A stretch of DNA of 22,948 nt from JABMRP01 sp964444795 (GCA_964444795.1 CAYUIQ010000150.1:1-22948); one strand, 5' to 3'. Numbered from the stretch's first letter, positions 14,185-22,207 are shown. Notes: a model not told the origin generated them from the letters alone. A program made the numbers and translations.

Positions 14185-16404
14185 CTACTTGAAGAACGGC
14201 ACAATGAACTCGGTTGCCTGGGGAGGAAAGTAGATCTCCGTGCCTTGCACTCCGCCCATGAGAGTCGTCCTGTACTCCGCCAGACCAGCTTCTTCCAGCC
14301 TTACAATCAGTTCCTTCGGAATGGAGGCGCGGAAGAATTGTCGTCCGGGGCCAACCGCCGAGGAGAGTTCCTCCGCGCCTTCCCCAACAGAAACGGACAA
14401 CTCTTGCCCTGCCTTAGGCAGAGCACGCTTGGCGGTAACCATTCTAACCCGGGAACCTTCCGATCTTGCAGCGGCTTCGAGCGTTTCGCGGCTAACCGTA
14501 CCATAAGGACCTCTGATTACCTCGCTTGGGGCAGCACCCCCGCTATTATGCACCAGCACCTCCAACTTGCCAACCGCGAAGGAGTGCAGATTGGCAACGT
14601 GCAGGTTGTAGATGGGGATTTGGGCGGGAGTGGATTCGAGGTGGGCGATGGGCAGGTTGCGGCCGTCGCGGGTGGTTAGCACGTCGCCGATTTCGAGATC
14701 TTCGGCGGCGACCCAGCGGCCGCACGGTTCGGCGGGTTCGGTTGGGGCGCAGTGGTCGGGCACGGGGCGAGTTTCCAACGCTTCGCCATCGACGACCCAG
14801 AACGGGTGGTTGGCCGTGCAGCGGATCGTCTCGCCGCCCACTTCGATGCTCACCACCGTCCCGTCGTACTGGCGCACCAGCGGTTCCAAGACTTCTTCCA
14901 GCTTCCAGCACGCGTCGGCATGATCGAACGCCCAGACGCGATCGCCCGTTTGGATCGTCTCGATCGCGACTTGTCCCGATTCGACCGCCACCGGCGTGCC
15001 GGCGGGGAAGCACGCCGCGCGCATCCGCCGGAGAGCCGCGTCTCGCTGGGCCGCTGGCAGGAACTTGAACAGCCAGAAGAGTTCCAGGGCGATCGCTCCC
15101 AGGTACGCTACTCCGGGATCGAATCCGAGCTTGATGAGCGCCTTCGTTACGATCTGTACGGATCGGCTGGCGTCGTGTTCGCCGGTCGCTATGTTATGCA
15201 TGGCGGTCGAGCCCAGATCAGTGGCATGCAAGGCCATGAGCGCGGCCAGCAGCGGCAGTTCTTTAGCAATCTTCGCTGCCAGCGTGCCTTCACCCGCCGC
15301 CAGCAACAGCATCGCAACTCCATTGACTTCCGCCTTCTCCTCCTTGCTAAGGCCACTGTAAGCGATGACGCCCAAGGCAACGAGTTCCGGGCCCTGGGGT
15401 GCCATCCCGATCGCCGCCACTTGTCGGATAACGGCCCGAGAAACTCCCAGTATCATCTTCGAGGCCAAGGCCCGGAACACGAACAGTCCGGACCAGAACG
15501 CCACGCTTTCTACACCGCGCTCTGTCCAACGGGTCTTTTCGATTCCCCTCGCCACCCTCGCCGCATACTTGAGTCCCTTGCCCGGGCCGAAGGTAAGTTG
15601 TTTGTACTCGCTTATCAGATTCCCGCCGACGAACTTGTACTCAACCTCATCGAGCCCCAACTCGATGAACCTCCGCGGCAGAGCTATCTCAGCCTGATAA
15701 TCGAGGACCGTTCGGGCGTCTTGCAGATCGCGGATTTCCTGCTGCAAGATACGGAGGTCAGGGTGGGTGGACAACCGCGGATTTTCGTATTCCTCCTGAA
15801 GGTCCAGAATCCGCTCTTTAGCCGCCTCGTTGATGTCCTCCACCAGATTGAACGCATAGCCGAAACGGATAGCCAGTTCCTGCTTCGGCGTGTAGCCACC
15901 ACTCAGCCGCCGGACTCCTTTGAGATTGTGCTCGAAATTCGACAGACGCTTGTCCAAGAGCTCGGTCGCTTCGTCGTCCGCGGGGCTTTGCTCTGTGGCC
16001 TTGATCGCCTCGGCCCGCCGTTCCAGGTCCTCCCGATACGTGAAGTGGGGAGGCCTTTGGCGAGAGTCGAAGAATTGAACGGGGAGGTGCGTGTCCATGT
16101 GGCCGACCCCCTGCTGCGGGCTGGCGACCGGAGCGGGCGACAGTGGCGGTTGGACGACGGGACCCGGCCGCTCGAATACCCTCCACGGGCTGTCTGCCGC
16201 GGGGGGCAAAGGCGGCTGTTCCGGAACCCCTGGGTGACTTCCCGACGCTTCGTCAGTGGTCCTTGTAAAGCTCGACAAAGACATCCATCCCTCACCGCTC
16301 GGGTCGATCTTGTTGACCGGATTATTCCGCACGTAGCGATAGGCATTCGGGTCGTCCTCGATGCGATCGATGCTGACGAATTGGCCGGTGACGGGATCGT
16401 ACAT
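14185..16404 (-). CDS. RHS-tail / HINT polymorphic toxin with unidentified C-terminal tip
   Basis: This is a 739-residue protein. Residues 1-38 (MYDPVTGQFVSIDRIEDDPN, then AYRYVRNNPVNKIDPSG) are the conserved end of an RHS core; the preceding YD-repeat shell is missing. A Pro-rich linker (about 45-100), a charged helical region (about 120-260) and hydrophobic helices (about 320-450) follow. Residues about 465-618 form a HINT domain (ACFPAGTPV to VHNSG) expected to cut itself and free the tip. The last 121 residues (VSRETLEAAARSEGSRVRMV ... TEIYFPPQATEFIVPFF) are the likely toxin, a family I cannot name. The ATG lies 4 bp after the stop of the transglutaminase-fold gene, with AGGA overlapping that end, so translation is coupled. 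Export would need a separate route or recombination onto a full RHS gene. Confidence 0.8.
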   Translation of the reverse strand: MYDPVTGQFVSIDRIEDDPNAYRYVRNNPVNKIDPSGEGWMSLSSFTRTTDEASGSHPGVPEQPPLPPAADSPWRVFERPGPVVQPPLSPAPVASPQQGVGHMDTHLPVQFFDSRQRPPHFTYREDLERRAEAIKATEQSPADDEATELLDKRLSNFEHNLKGVRRLSGGYTPKQELAIRFGYAFNLVEDINEAAKERILDLQEEYENPRLSTHPDLRILQQEIRDLQDARTVLDYQAEIALPRRFIELGLDEVEYKFVGGNLISEYKQLTFGPGKGLKYAARVARGIEKTRWTERGVESVAFWSGLFVFRALASKMILGVSRAVIRQVAAIGMAPQGPELVALGVIAYSGLSKEEKAEVNGVAMLLLAAGEGTLAAKIAKELPLLAALMALHATDLGSTAMHNIATGEHDASRSVQIVTKALIKLGFDPGVAYLGAIALELFWLFKFLPAAQRDAALRRMRAACFPAGTPVAVESGQVAIETIQTGDRVWAFDHADACWKLEEVLEPLVRQYDGTVVSIEVGGETIRCTANHPFWVVDGEALETRPVPDHCAPTEPAEPCGRWVAAEDLEIGDVLTTRDGRNLPIAHLESTPAQIPIYNLHVANLHSFAVGKLEVLVHNSGGAAPSEVIRGPYGTVSRETLEAAARSEGSRVRMVTAKRALPKAGQELSVSVGEGAEELSSAVGPGRQFFRASIPKELIVRLEEAGLAEYRTTLMGGVQGTEIYFPPQATEFIVPFFK
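14535..15366 (-). repeat. Duplicated pre-HINT/HINT block, copy 1 (parental context)
   Basis: This is the counterpart of 12936-13767, inside the longer RHS-tail toxin gene where the upstream reading frame is intact. It is probably the source copy, because here the block continues without a break into the rest of the protein. Confidence 0.9.
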
Positions 16405-16408
16405 GACG

Positions 16409-17497
16409 TCATCCTGTGGTGAGTTGGAGGAGTTCTTGGTTGGCCGAGGCGACGATGGTCGGAGGCGTAGGCGTGCCGATGTAGTCGTTTGGCTCCGCGC
16501 GCATGGCCACGTCGGTCGTGCGCGGGAGGTAGGCGGGCAACACCTTCGGATCCCACAGCTTCAGGCAGGCAAGGAAGAAGACCTCGCTGTAAACATCGGT
16601 GGGGTCCAGCCGGACCGCATGATGGTAAAACGCCACCGCCCGGCCCAGCACCGCGTTGTCTCGCAGGCAGTCGGCCCGGGCGCAGAGAAAGGCCGCCATC
16701 TCCTGCCTGGGCGAAAGGGACGGCAGCCCGTACACGCCGGTCGCCCCGGGCGGGCTGAGCGTCTGGTTCTTCTTGCGGTAGTACTCGTCGTCGTAGCTGT
16801 TCAATCCGTAGGCGGTCGCCTCGATATTGAAGCACTCGCTCCCGTCAGGATCCTCCCAGCGAACGAAGTAGTGCGTCCCGACATGCACTAGATAAAGCGG
16901 ATACCCCAATCGCCGACCGATCGCAAGGTAGAGAACCGGCAGCGACGTACAGGTGCCCCCGTTTCCGCTGATCAAGCCGTGAATGAACAGATCCCGCGAA
17001 TCTTTCCACAGGGTACGCTTCTTTGGTCCAGGCGCGTCGGGATCGGGGGCACGGGCCGGATTGTAGCGCATCTGCAAGTCTCGCTGCAGCACTTCGGCCA
17101 TGACCACCGCGCGAAAGAAGTTCGGCGAGTGGCGAAACTTCGCCGGGTCATCGTCGAAGTAATGCCACCGTTCTCGCGTCCGGCACTCGACCAACTCGGC
17201 GACGCGGTCGAGGATATCCAGCATGACACGGATGGGCATGTCCTCCGCCCCGGGCAGGCCGACCGCAGCGTTGAGATTCAGCGCCGCGACGTCATGGGCG
17301 GCCAGTTCCTCGTCGGTCATCCGGCCGAAATGGCCCAGCAACAGCCCGTCGCCCATCGTGGCATACCGCCCAGCCGGATGCGGCCAGAATTGCAGTGACG
17401 GCATCACGCTATCGACCATTCCCAGAAGCCCCCGCTCGAAGAGTCGCACTTGCCCCAGTGGCTGCCCTTGGCATGGAGAACACGCGCTGAATATCAC
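16409..17497 (-). CDS. SirB1-like transglutaminase-fold protein
   Basis: This is a 362-residue protein. Residues about 90-235 match the Transglut_core2/SirB1 type: GNGGTCTSLPVLYLAIGRRL with Cys183, GTHYFVRWED with His209 and FNIEAT (Asn225/Glu227), forming a Cys-His-acidic triad. The C-terminal part (about 260-330) is helical and TPR-like (AVLGRAVAFYHHAVRLDPTD). No signal peptide is clear, although the first 30 residues contain a CSPC pair. The GTG at 17497 has AGGGGA about 8 nt upstream; an ATG at 17419 is a possible alternative. SirB1-family proteins are usually catalytic or scaffold-like cysteine-protease-fold proteins of unknown substrate. It runs straight into the RHS-tail toxin gene (4-bp spacing), so it may act on, or have been fused next to, that toxin. 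Confidence 0.8.
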   Translation of the reverse strand: MIFSACSPCQGQPLGQVRLFERGLLGMVDSVMPSLQFWPHPAGRYATMGDGLLLGHFGRMTDEELAAHDVAALNLNAAVGLPGAEDMPIRVMLDILDRVAELVECRTRERWHYFDDDPAKFRHSPNFFRAVVMAEVLQRDLQMRYNPARAPDPDAPGPKKRTLWKDSRDLFIHGLISGNGGTCTSLPVLYLAIGRRLGYPLYLVHVGTHYFVRWEDPDGSECFNIEATAYGLNSYDDEYYRKKNQTLSPPGATGVYGLPSLSPRQEMAAFLCARADCLRDNAVLGRAVAFYHHAVRLDPTDVYSEVFFLACLKLWDPKVLPAYLPRTTDVAMRAEPNDYIGTPTPPTIVASANQELLQLTTG

Positions 17498-17622
17498 ACA
17501 CGGAATCCCCTGTCAACCCCCCACGCACTCAGCACCGGGCCATAGGGTACTCCCCCGGCAGAGAAGGAGGTAACAAGAGAGGCGATATGGGCGGACATTG
17601 CGGGCAGTGAATGCGGCGACAC

Positions 17623-17664
17623 GAAAAACGGGCGACACCGAGGAAAATCCCCTCGATGTCGCCC
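17623..17664 (-). terminator. Intrinsic terminator of the exported-protein/sigma cluster
   Basis: On the minus strand GGGCGACATCGAGG pairs with CCTCGGTGTCGCCC (14-bp stem with one mismatch, 7-nt loop; plus-strand 17630-17664) and is followed by GTTTTTCGTG. It lies 25 bp after the stop of the gene ending at 17689, so it is a convincing rho-independent terminator. Confidence 0.85.
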
Positions 17665-17688
17665 AAGCGGGGTTGGTCGCGATGAGCG

Positions 17689-19371
17689 TTACTTCTTCTT
17701 CAGCTTATCGGCGGCGGCAATCACCTTGAGCACACCTTCTTCGATCTGAAGCTGAGCCCGCATTCCGCGCTCGATCGGCTCGACGGTGCCGGTGATCTTG
17801 TCCTTGCCGGGATTCTTCTTCAAGATCGCGGCAGCCGCTGCGAAGCCCGGCTTGTCCTTCTCCTCGGCCACGGCGGCCAGGAAGTCGGCCACGCGCCCCA
17901 CGGAGACCGTAAACTCGGCCGGCTTCGTTGCCTGGTCCGGGTTGTCGAACGACTGGTCGATCGCTTGCTTCGCGGTCTTCATCGCGTCTCGACCCGCCGC
18001 GAACCCGACCGCCTCGTCGGCCACGCCGAAGACCACTTCGACATTCTTTCCGAGCAGGGCGATGGCCGCCTCGTGGTCCTTGTGCTCGTCGGTGATGGGG
18101 ATCGAAAGGACGTGCAACTTGACGCCACGATACTCCTCGGCGTTGGGCTTGAAGAGCTTGTCGACCACGTCGCCGTGCTTCTTGCGGGCGACCTCGACCA
18201 ACATGCCCAGCGTCTTCTCCAGATCGGGACCGTTGGCAACGTGCGAAGCGCCCACCAGGGTCACGCCGTCGGGCTTCATGACCAGCGACATGCGGCGATC
18301 GAGCCGGCCGGTGGCTGCCGTCTCACTGGCTACGCGGAGCATTCCGCCGACGAATTTCTTCATCCCCTGGGCCTTCTTCTCGGCGTCGACCTTCTCGTCG
18401 ATCGCCTCGAAGGCGGCCTTCTCGATCGCGGCAAACAGGGCCGTGATCGCCTTGGTGTTGACGTCGGAGCATTGCACGGCACAACTGGCGGTCAGCGCGG
18501 CCTCGGGCAACGTAAACCCGGCCAGATTCGTCTTGCTCTGCTTCAACTGAGCAAACTTCGCCGCCGTGGCCGTCCCTTTCAGCGCCGTGACGTTCATTCC
18601 CAACGAGATCGACTTGGCCTTCTGATCGAACGACCCGCCGATGGTGACCTGCTCCAGTTCCTTGGTGGCCGTCTCGATACAACCCAGGACCATTCGGGCG
18701 ATCATGCGACCGACGGCCTGTTGCGACTCGGTTCCCTTGGCCCGATCGAGCTGCTTCTTGGCTTCCGCCCTCAAGGCCTTCACCAGCTTCTCGCGATCCT
18801 TTGCGGGCACGTTGCTGATGTTCAGCCGCACGGCCAGATCGTACTGTTTGGCCATGCCGGCGACCAGTTTGCCAGGGTCGTCGGGCAGATGGGCGAGGTT
18901 TTCCGGCTTGTCGCTGAAGCATGCCCAACCCTTGTGTTGGCGGACCAGCAGCCGCTTGCCCTCTTGCTTCGTGTCGATCTCGATGAGCCCCTTGCCGGCG
19001 TCGCTCGATTTATGTCCGAAATTTTCCGCCAGTTTCAGCAGGGCCTTCAGATCGGTCACCGGGACAAAGGCGTAACCGGCCGGCTTGTCGTCGCGGGGGA
19101 AAAGGGCAACGCCCCACGGCCGCGTCTTATCGACGCCGGCCAACCCCTGACCTTGGGTGAATAGCTTCAAGAAAGCCTCCACCTGTTTGTCGAGTTCGGG
19201 CTGACCGGCCATCTCGCCGATCGCGGCCACGTCGGCCATCGTCGCGTTGTAGCCGCCGCCGGAAATCACGATCACGGGCTTTTCCGCCCGCGATTCGGCC
19301 CATGCGGGTGTACATAACAGGCCCGCCACCATCAAGATACCGATCAGACTCGTTCCTACAGACTTTCTCAC
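17689..19371 (-). CDS. Exported protein of unknown function (planctomycete-type)
   Basis: This 560-residue protein has a signal peptide (VRKSVGTSLIGILMVAGLLC ... AWA, cleavage near residue 24). The mature part is an alternation of short strands and helices with many Lys and Ala, e.g. RPWGVALFPRDDKPAGYAFV and VTDLKALLKLAENFG. Overall it resembles the large exported proteins common in planctomycetes; I cannot give a reaction. GTG at 19371 is chosen because AAAGGAG ends 8 nt before it and the signal peptide begins directly after; the open frame extends 48 codons further upstream through repeat sequence without a better site. It lies about 160 bp downstream of the anti-sigma-like gene on the same strand and ends at a strong terminator. 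It shares general architecture with the exported protein at 20705-21631. Confidence 0.8.
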   Translation of the reverse strand: MRKSVGTSLIGILMVAGLLCTPAWAESRAEKPVIVISGGGYNATMADVAAIGEMAGQPELDKQVEAFLKLFTQGQGLAGVDKTRPWGVALFPRDDKPAGYAFVPVTDLKALLKLAENFGHKSSDAGKGLIEIDTKQEGKRLLVRQHKGWACFSDKPENLAHLPDDPGKLVAGMAKQYDLAVRLNISNVPAKDREKLVKALRAEAKKQLDRAKGTESQQAVGRMIARMVLGCIETATKELEQVTIGGSFDQKAKSISLGMNVTALKGTATAAKFAQLKQSKTNLAGFTLPEAALTASCAVQCSDVNTKAITALFAAIEKAAFEAIDEKVDAEKKAQGMKKFVGGMLRVASETAATGRLDRRMSLVMKPDGVTLVGASHVANGPDLEKTLGMLVEVARKKHGDVVDKLFKPNAEEYRGVKLHVLSIPITDEHKDHEAAIALLGKNVEVVFGVADEAVGFAAGRDAMKTAKQAIDQSFDNPDQATKPAEFTVSVGRVADFLAAVAEEKDKPGFAAAAAILKKNPGKDKITGTVEPIERGMRAQLQIEEGVLKVIAAADKLKKK

Positions 19372-19465
19372 GATCCACACTCCTTTCACGCAAAAAGAAC
19401 AACATGTTTCGACACGGTCCCGGCCAGCCCGGAGACCCAATGTACAGTTCCAACCTTCCGCTAAA

Positions 19466-19517
19466 ACGTGGGGTAGGTTTTCAACCTGCCTTGGCGGGAT
19501 GCAATCCTGCCCCACGT
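19466..19517. repeat. GTGGGG...CCCCAC hairpin repeat in intergenic region
   Basis: ACGTGGGGTAGG (19466-19477) and CCTGCCCCACGT (19506-19517) form a 12-bp stem with one mismatch. The interior also contains AGGTTTTCAACCT and GGCGGGATGCAATCCTGCC, smaller internal repeats. This style of GTAGG/CCTGCC palindrome is familiar as a dispersed intergenic element in planctomycete genomes (from memory). It lies between the anti-sigma-like gene and the exported-protein gene and might also act as a transcription attenuator. Confidence 0.55.
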
Positions 19518-19530
19518 ATGTCTTTCACTC

Positions 19531-20061
19531 TCAGAGTTCGTCCTCCGGCCACGCGAGGCTCGGAGGGAGCTGATCCAGTAGCAGACGTGCGGCCAACTGG
19601 GCATCGTGATCGAGATAGGCCCATCGCCGCTTTGACAGGGTTGCGTCGACGAGCAACCCGATGTCGGCGGCGGGATTCCCCGGCACGTCGATCGCGGAGG
19701 GAAGGCCCTCGTCCGGTCCCGGCGGCGGCCCGACGATGATCTTCTCTTGCCCGCCATCCTCTGGTCCCCCGGGGCCGGCCATCTCGCCCGGCCCCCGTGA
19801 CGTCCCGTTTCGGAAATTGGCGTACCACACCAACGCCAGCGTGCCGATCAGCAGCGTTGCCGCCACGGCGGTGGCGATCCCGATCGGACCGAGGCGACGC
19901 GAGGTCGCCGGTCGCGGCGGTTCGGCCATTTCGGTCTGAGCGACCGCATCGCGGATCCGCGCGTGGAGCGACTCGGAAAACGCCGGCCGCGTCTGCCGGG
20001 CTTCGCGCCGCAGTTGATCGGCCAGGGCCCTCTTCGGGCCGTCTGTGTCTTGGTCAACCAT
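19531..20061 (-). CDS. Anti-sigma-factor-like single-pass membrane protein
   Basis: This 176-residue protein has a charged cytoplasmic N-terminus (1-55, helical, FSESLHARIRDAVAQTEMAE), one membrane segment at about 58-81 (GPIGIATAVAATLLIGTLAL) and a Pro/Gly-rich extracytoplasmic C-terminus. No zinc-binding HxxxCxxC anti-sigma motif is present, so it would be a non-ZAS type. Its start overlaps the end of the ECF sigma gene by 8 bp, a translational coupling typical of sigma/anti-sigma pairs. I infer that it sequesters that sigma factor at the membrane. The final 45 residues (IGLLVDATLSKRRWAYLDHD and LLLDQLPPSLAWP) may be a second short conserved region. Confidence 0.7.
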   Translation of the reverse strand: MVDQDTDGPKRALADQLRREARQTRPAFSESLHARIRDAVAQTEMAEPPRPATSRRLGPIGIATAVAATLLIGTLALVWYANFRNGTSRGPGEMAGPGGPEDGGQEKIIVGPPPGPDEGLPSAIDVPGNPAADIGLLVDATLSKRRWAYLDHDAQLAARLLLDQLPPSLAWPEDEL

Positions 20062-20701
20062 TGGAAACTCTCACTGCACTGGGGCAGGATGACTGTTTGG
20101 AAATCTTGTGCCCACCGCCGACCACGTCGCCGGCCACGCCCGGGCCCATCTCTCCGAGCACCGGCTTCAATGCTCTTCGGGCACGAAAGAGCATTGTCTT
20201 GGTGGCTGTCCGTGAACGCTTCAGTATCTTGGCGATCTCGGCCACCGGCATCTCCTCGACGTAGTACAGCCACAAGGCCGTCATCTGCGGCGCCGAGAGG
20301 ATCGATTCGGCCAGATCCCAGAGCCGCCTCCGCTGTTCTTTCTCGATGGCCGCCGCTTGCGGCTCGGCACCGTCGTGGGGAATCGACTCGATTCCGTCGT
20401 GACCGCCGGTCGGGCGCCGCTTCCGTTGTGCGTTGAGGTTGAGCCGATGGGCAATCGTAAACAGCCACGTCGAGAAGCGATATTCCGACCGGTAGCGGCG
20501 CAGGTTTTCATAGGCACGCACCAAGGTGTCCTGAACCAGATCTTCGGCGTCGGCCTCGCTGCGAACCCGGGCGCGGAGGAAATGCAGCAGCGGCACCTGG
20601 TAGCGTCGCGCGAGTTCCTCGAAGCCGGCAACAGAGCCCTGCTGCGCCTCTTGTGCAAGCTGCTGATCGCTGGGCGGCACGGCCGCCGGTTCGGATACCA
20701 T
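20054..20701 (-). CDS. ECF-family RNA polymerase sigma factor
   Basis: This is a 215-residue protein. Sigma region 2 spans about 24-95 (FEELARRYQVPLLHFLRARV, DAEDLVQDTLVRAYENL at 51-67, FSTWLFTIAHRLNLNAQRKR). Sigma region 4 spans about 128-182 (LSAPQMTALWLYYVEEMPVA, EIAKILKRSRTATKTMLFRA). The two regions are joined by a short polar linker as in ECF (group 4) sigma factors, which direct transcription of stress or envelope regulons and their own operon. A tail of about 33 residues follows region 4. It starts 3 bp after the stop of the upstream exported-protein gene and overlaps the anti-sigma-like gene by 8 bp, so the three are one transcript. Confidence 0.95.
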   Translation of the reverse strand: MVSEPAAVPPSDQQLAQEAQQGSVAGFEELARRYQVPLLHFLRARVRSEADAEDLVQDTLVRAYENLRRYRSEYRFSTWLFTIAHRLNLNAQRKRRPTGGHDGIESIPHDGAEPQAAAIEKEQRRRLWDLAESILSAPQMTALWLYYVEEMPVAEIAKILKRSRTATKTMLFRARRALKPVLGEMGPGVAGDVVGGGHKISKQSSCPSAVRVSNG

Positions 20702-20704
20702 GTT

Positions 20705-21631
20705 CTATCGTTTCTTCAACTCTTGCTCGATCAATCTCCATACCTCATCGGCCGAGCCACGCCACTCGACTTGTACGGTCCGCTGCGACGTCGTGACGCG
20801 GAGCTTCTGGATTGCCTTCCTTGTTTCTTCGTTGGGGCCTTGCTGCAGGAGGGCCATGGCACGGAGTCCGCGGAGAATATCTTCGACCTGCGCGGCCATC
20901 TCTTCCGACTTGGCGACGAATTTCAGTTGGCCAAAAACCTCCCCGTCCCGTTCGCCCAAGGCGGCCCAAAACAGCTCGCTCTGGTTGATGACGGGCGACT
21001 TTAAGGGGAGTTCCGCACCGGCCAGATCGGTCACCGCGGCCATGACGACGGCTCCCTTGGGTACCTCGCCGGCCAGCGGCGAATCGCTCGCGGCCAGCGC
21101 CGGCGACTTGCCGTCCAGCACGTCCAGCGCCGCTTTCACCTCGGCCGTTTCCCGCGCGACGATCAACAACTCCGGATCCGACAAGGAACCGGTCACTTGG
21201 TGTTCGCCCGGCGTACCTTTTCGTTCGGTCCACGTATGCAGGATGTGGCCGCGGTAGCTCGTCGCCTCGTAGTCGGGTTTGGGCCGGATGATGTCCAGCA
21301 ACCGTTTCCCGTCGACGCGGGCGTGGATGATCACCGCCCCCGTATCCGCTGCCAACCGGTTCCCGTAGAAGGTCGCCCCGTGAAGGTCCTTGGTTAGATC
21401 GATGCCGGTGAGCGCTTTGACGCCGAGCAGCCGCTGCTTAACCAGATCGTTATCGAGCCACTTGCTCTGGATCTTCTCGGCCAGTGTGGCCGTTTTCACG
21501 GCATCGAAATCGATATGGGCGACCCATTTGGCGGCAGCCGCTACCCGACCCGTGTCCAGCGGAGCAGCCGAAGCCGAAAAGCCCCCCCCAAACAGCAGGG
21601 GCACGAGAATCGCCAATGTCTTGATTCGCAC
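20705..21631 (-). CDS. Exported protein of unknown function upstream of the ECF sigma factor
   Basis: This 308-residue protein has a signal peptide (VRIKTLAILVPLLFGGGFSA, cleavage near SASAA). The mature part includes AAKWVAHIDFDAVKTATLAE, GIDLTKDLHGATFYGN, ADTGAVIIHARVDGKRLLD and a helical tail. This repeated beta/alpha pattern is found in many planctomycete exported proteins, usually of unknown role. GTG at 21631 is chosen because GGAG lies 7 nt upstream and the signal peptide follows at once; the frame is open 19 codons further up without a better signal. Only 3 bp separate it from the sigma factor, so it may be sensed by, or be a target of, the sigma/anti-sigma pair. It shows the same style as the exported protein at 17689-19371. 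Confidence 0.8.
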   Translation of the reverse strand: MRIKTLAILVPLLFGGGFSASAAPLDTGRVAAAAKWVAHIDFDAVKTATLAEKIQSKWLDNDLVKQRLLGVKALTGIDLTKDLHGATFYGNRLAADTGAVIIHARVDGKRLLDIIRPKPDYEATSYRGHILHTWTERKGTPGEHQVTGSLSDPELLIVARETAEVKAALDVLDGKSPALAASDSPLAGEVPKGAVVMAAVTDLAGAELPLKSPVINQSELFWAALGERDGEVFGQLKFVAKSEEMAAQVEDILRGLRAMALLQQGPNEETRKAIQKLRVTTSQRTVQVEWRGSADEVWRLIEQELKKR

Positions 21632-21739
21632 GTCGCATCTCCGGAAAAAGGCCATGAAAATCGGGCATTTCCATCCTGTTATACACACCGATCGGCTTGG
21701 CGGTTACGTGTCTGGCCGATTTCGTGCCGCCCGGCCGGG

Positions 21740-22207
21740 TTAGCCCGGATTATTCACGGGTTTCGCCGCCACGTGCTCGATGGCGATCCGGTCTGCCGCG
21801 ACGGCGCTGGCGATACAATCGGCGCGGCACTTGGGGGTCTCGAAGAACTCAACCTCCACCGCCGGAACTCCTCGGTCGGAGGCGAGTTGCAGGATTAGCA
21901 GCGCGAGGTTCTCGGCCGTGGGGTTGACGTCCATCAGCAGCATCGGTTCGCCCAGGTCTCGCAATGCCGGCACGGCCGGGTCGTCCCGATGGAGAATCAT
22001 GCGGTGATCCAGGTGATCGTCGATCCACTGGCCGACCAGCCGTTTGATGTCGGAAAAGTCGATTACCATGCCCCGATTGTCCAGATCGGAGGTTTCCACG
22101 ACCAGAGCCACCTTGGCGTTGTGGCCGTGGAGATGCCGGCACTTGCCCGGGTAGTGGAGCAGGCGGTGGCCGTAACAGAAGCTGAATTCGCGCGAAACAC
22201 GAAACAT
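21740..22207 (-). CDS. queD: 6-carboxy-tetrahydropterin synthase QueD (PTPS family)
   Basis: This is a 155-residue protein. It converts dihydroneopterin triphosphate to 6-carboxy-5,6,7,8-tetrahydropterin, the first committed step of the preQ0 (7-deazaguanine) pathway. The PTPS signature is complete: zinc histidines His14 (CYGHRL) and His27/His29 (HLHGHN), catalytic Cys23 (GKCRHLHGHN), DFSDIK near 51, the DHLDHRM motif at 64-70 and PTAENLA. The ATG at 22207 is chosen because the family begins at FRVSREFSF; the upstream 36 codons overlap the end of queC. It lies 10 bp after queC, one operon. The stop codon sits in the loop of a CCGGG...CCCGG hairpin without a U-tract. Confidence 0.9.
   Translation of the reverse strand: MFRVSREFSFCYGHRLLHYPGKCRHLHGHNAKVALVVETSDLDNRGMVIDFSDIKRLVGQWIDDHLDHRMILHRDDPAVPALRDLGEPMLLMDVNPTAENLALLILQLASDRGVPAVEVEFFETPKCRADCIASAVAADRIAIEHVAAKPVNNPG

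Noticed and set aside
14540..15012. Intein in a host protein
   Set aside because: The HINT domain ends in VHNSG and is followed by a short variable tip and stop, the pattern of pre-toxin HINT domains, not of a splicing intein with a C-extein.
14752..16422. Long plus-strand open frame (556 codons) opposite the RHS-tail toxin
   Set aside because: The minus strand carries clear RHS-core and HINT motifs; the plus-strand translation has no recognisable domain.
17965..19164. Plus-strand open frame (399 codons) opposite the exported protein
   Set aside because: It is an antisense shadow; the minus-strand gene has a signal peptide, ribosome binding site and terminator.
21735..21748. Terminator after queD
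   Set aside because: CCGGG/CCCGG straddles the stop codon but the stem is only 5 bp and has no U-tract.
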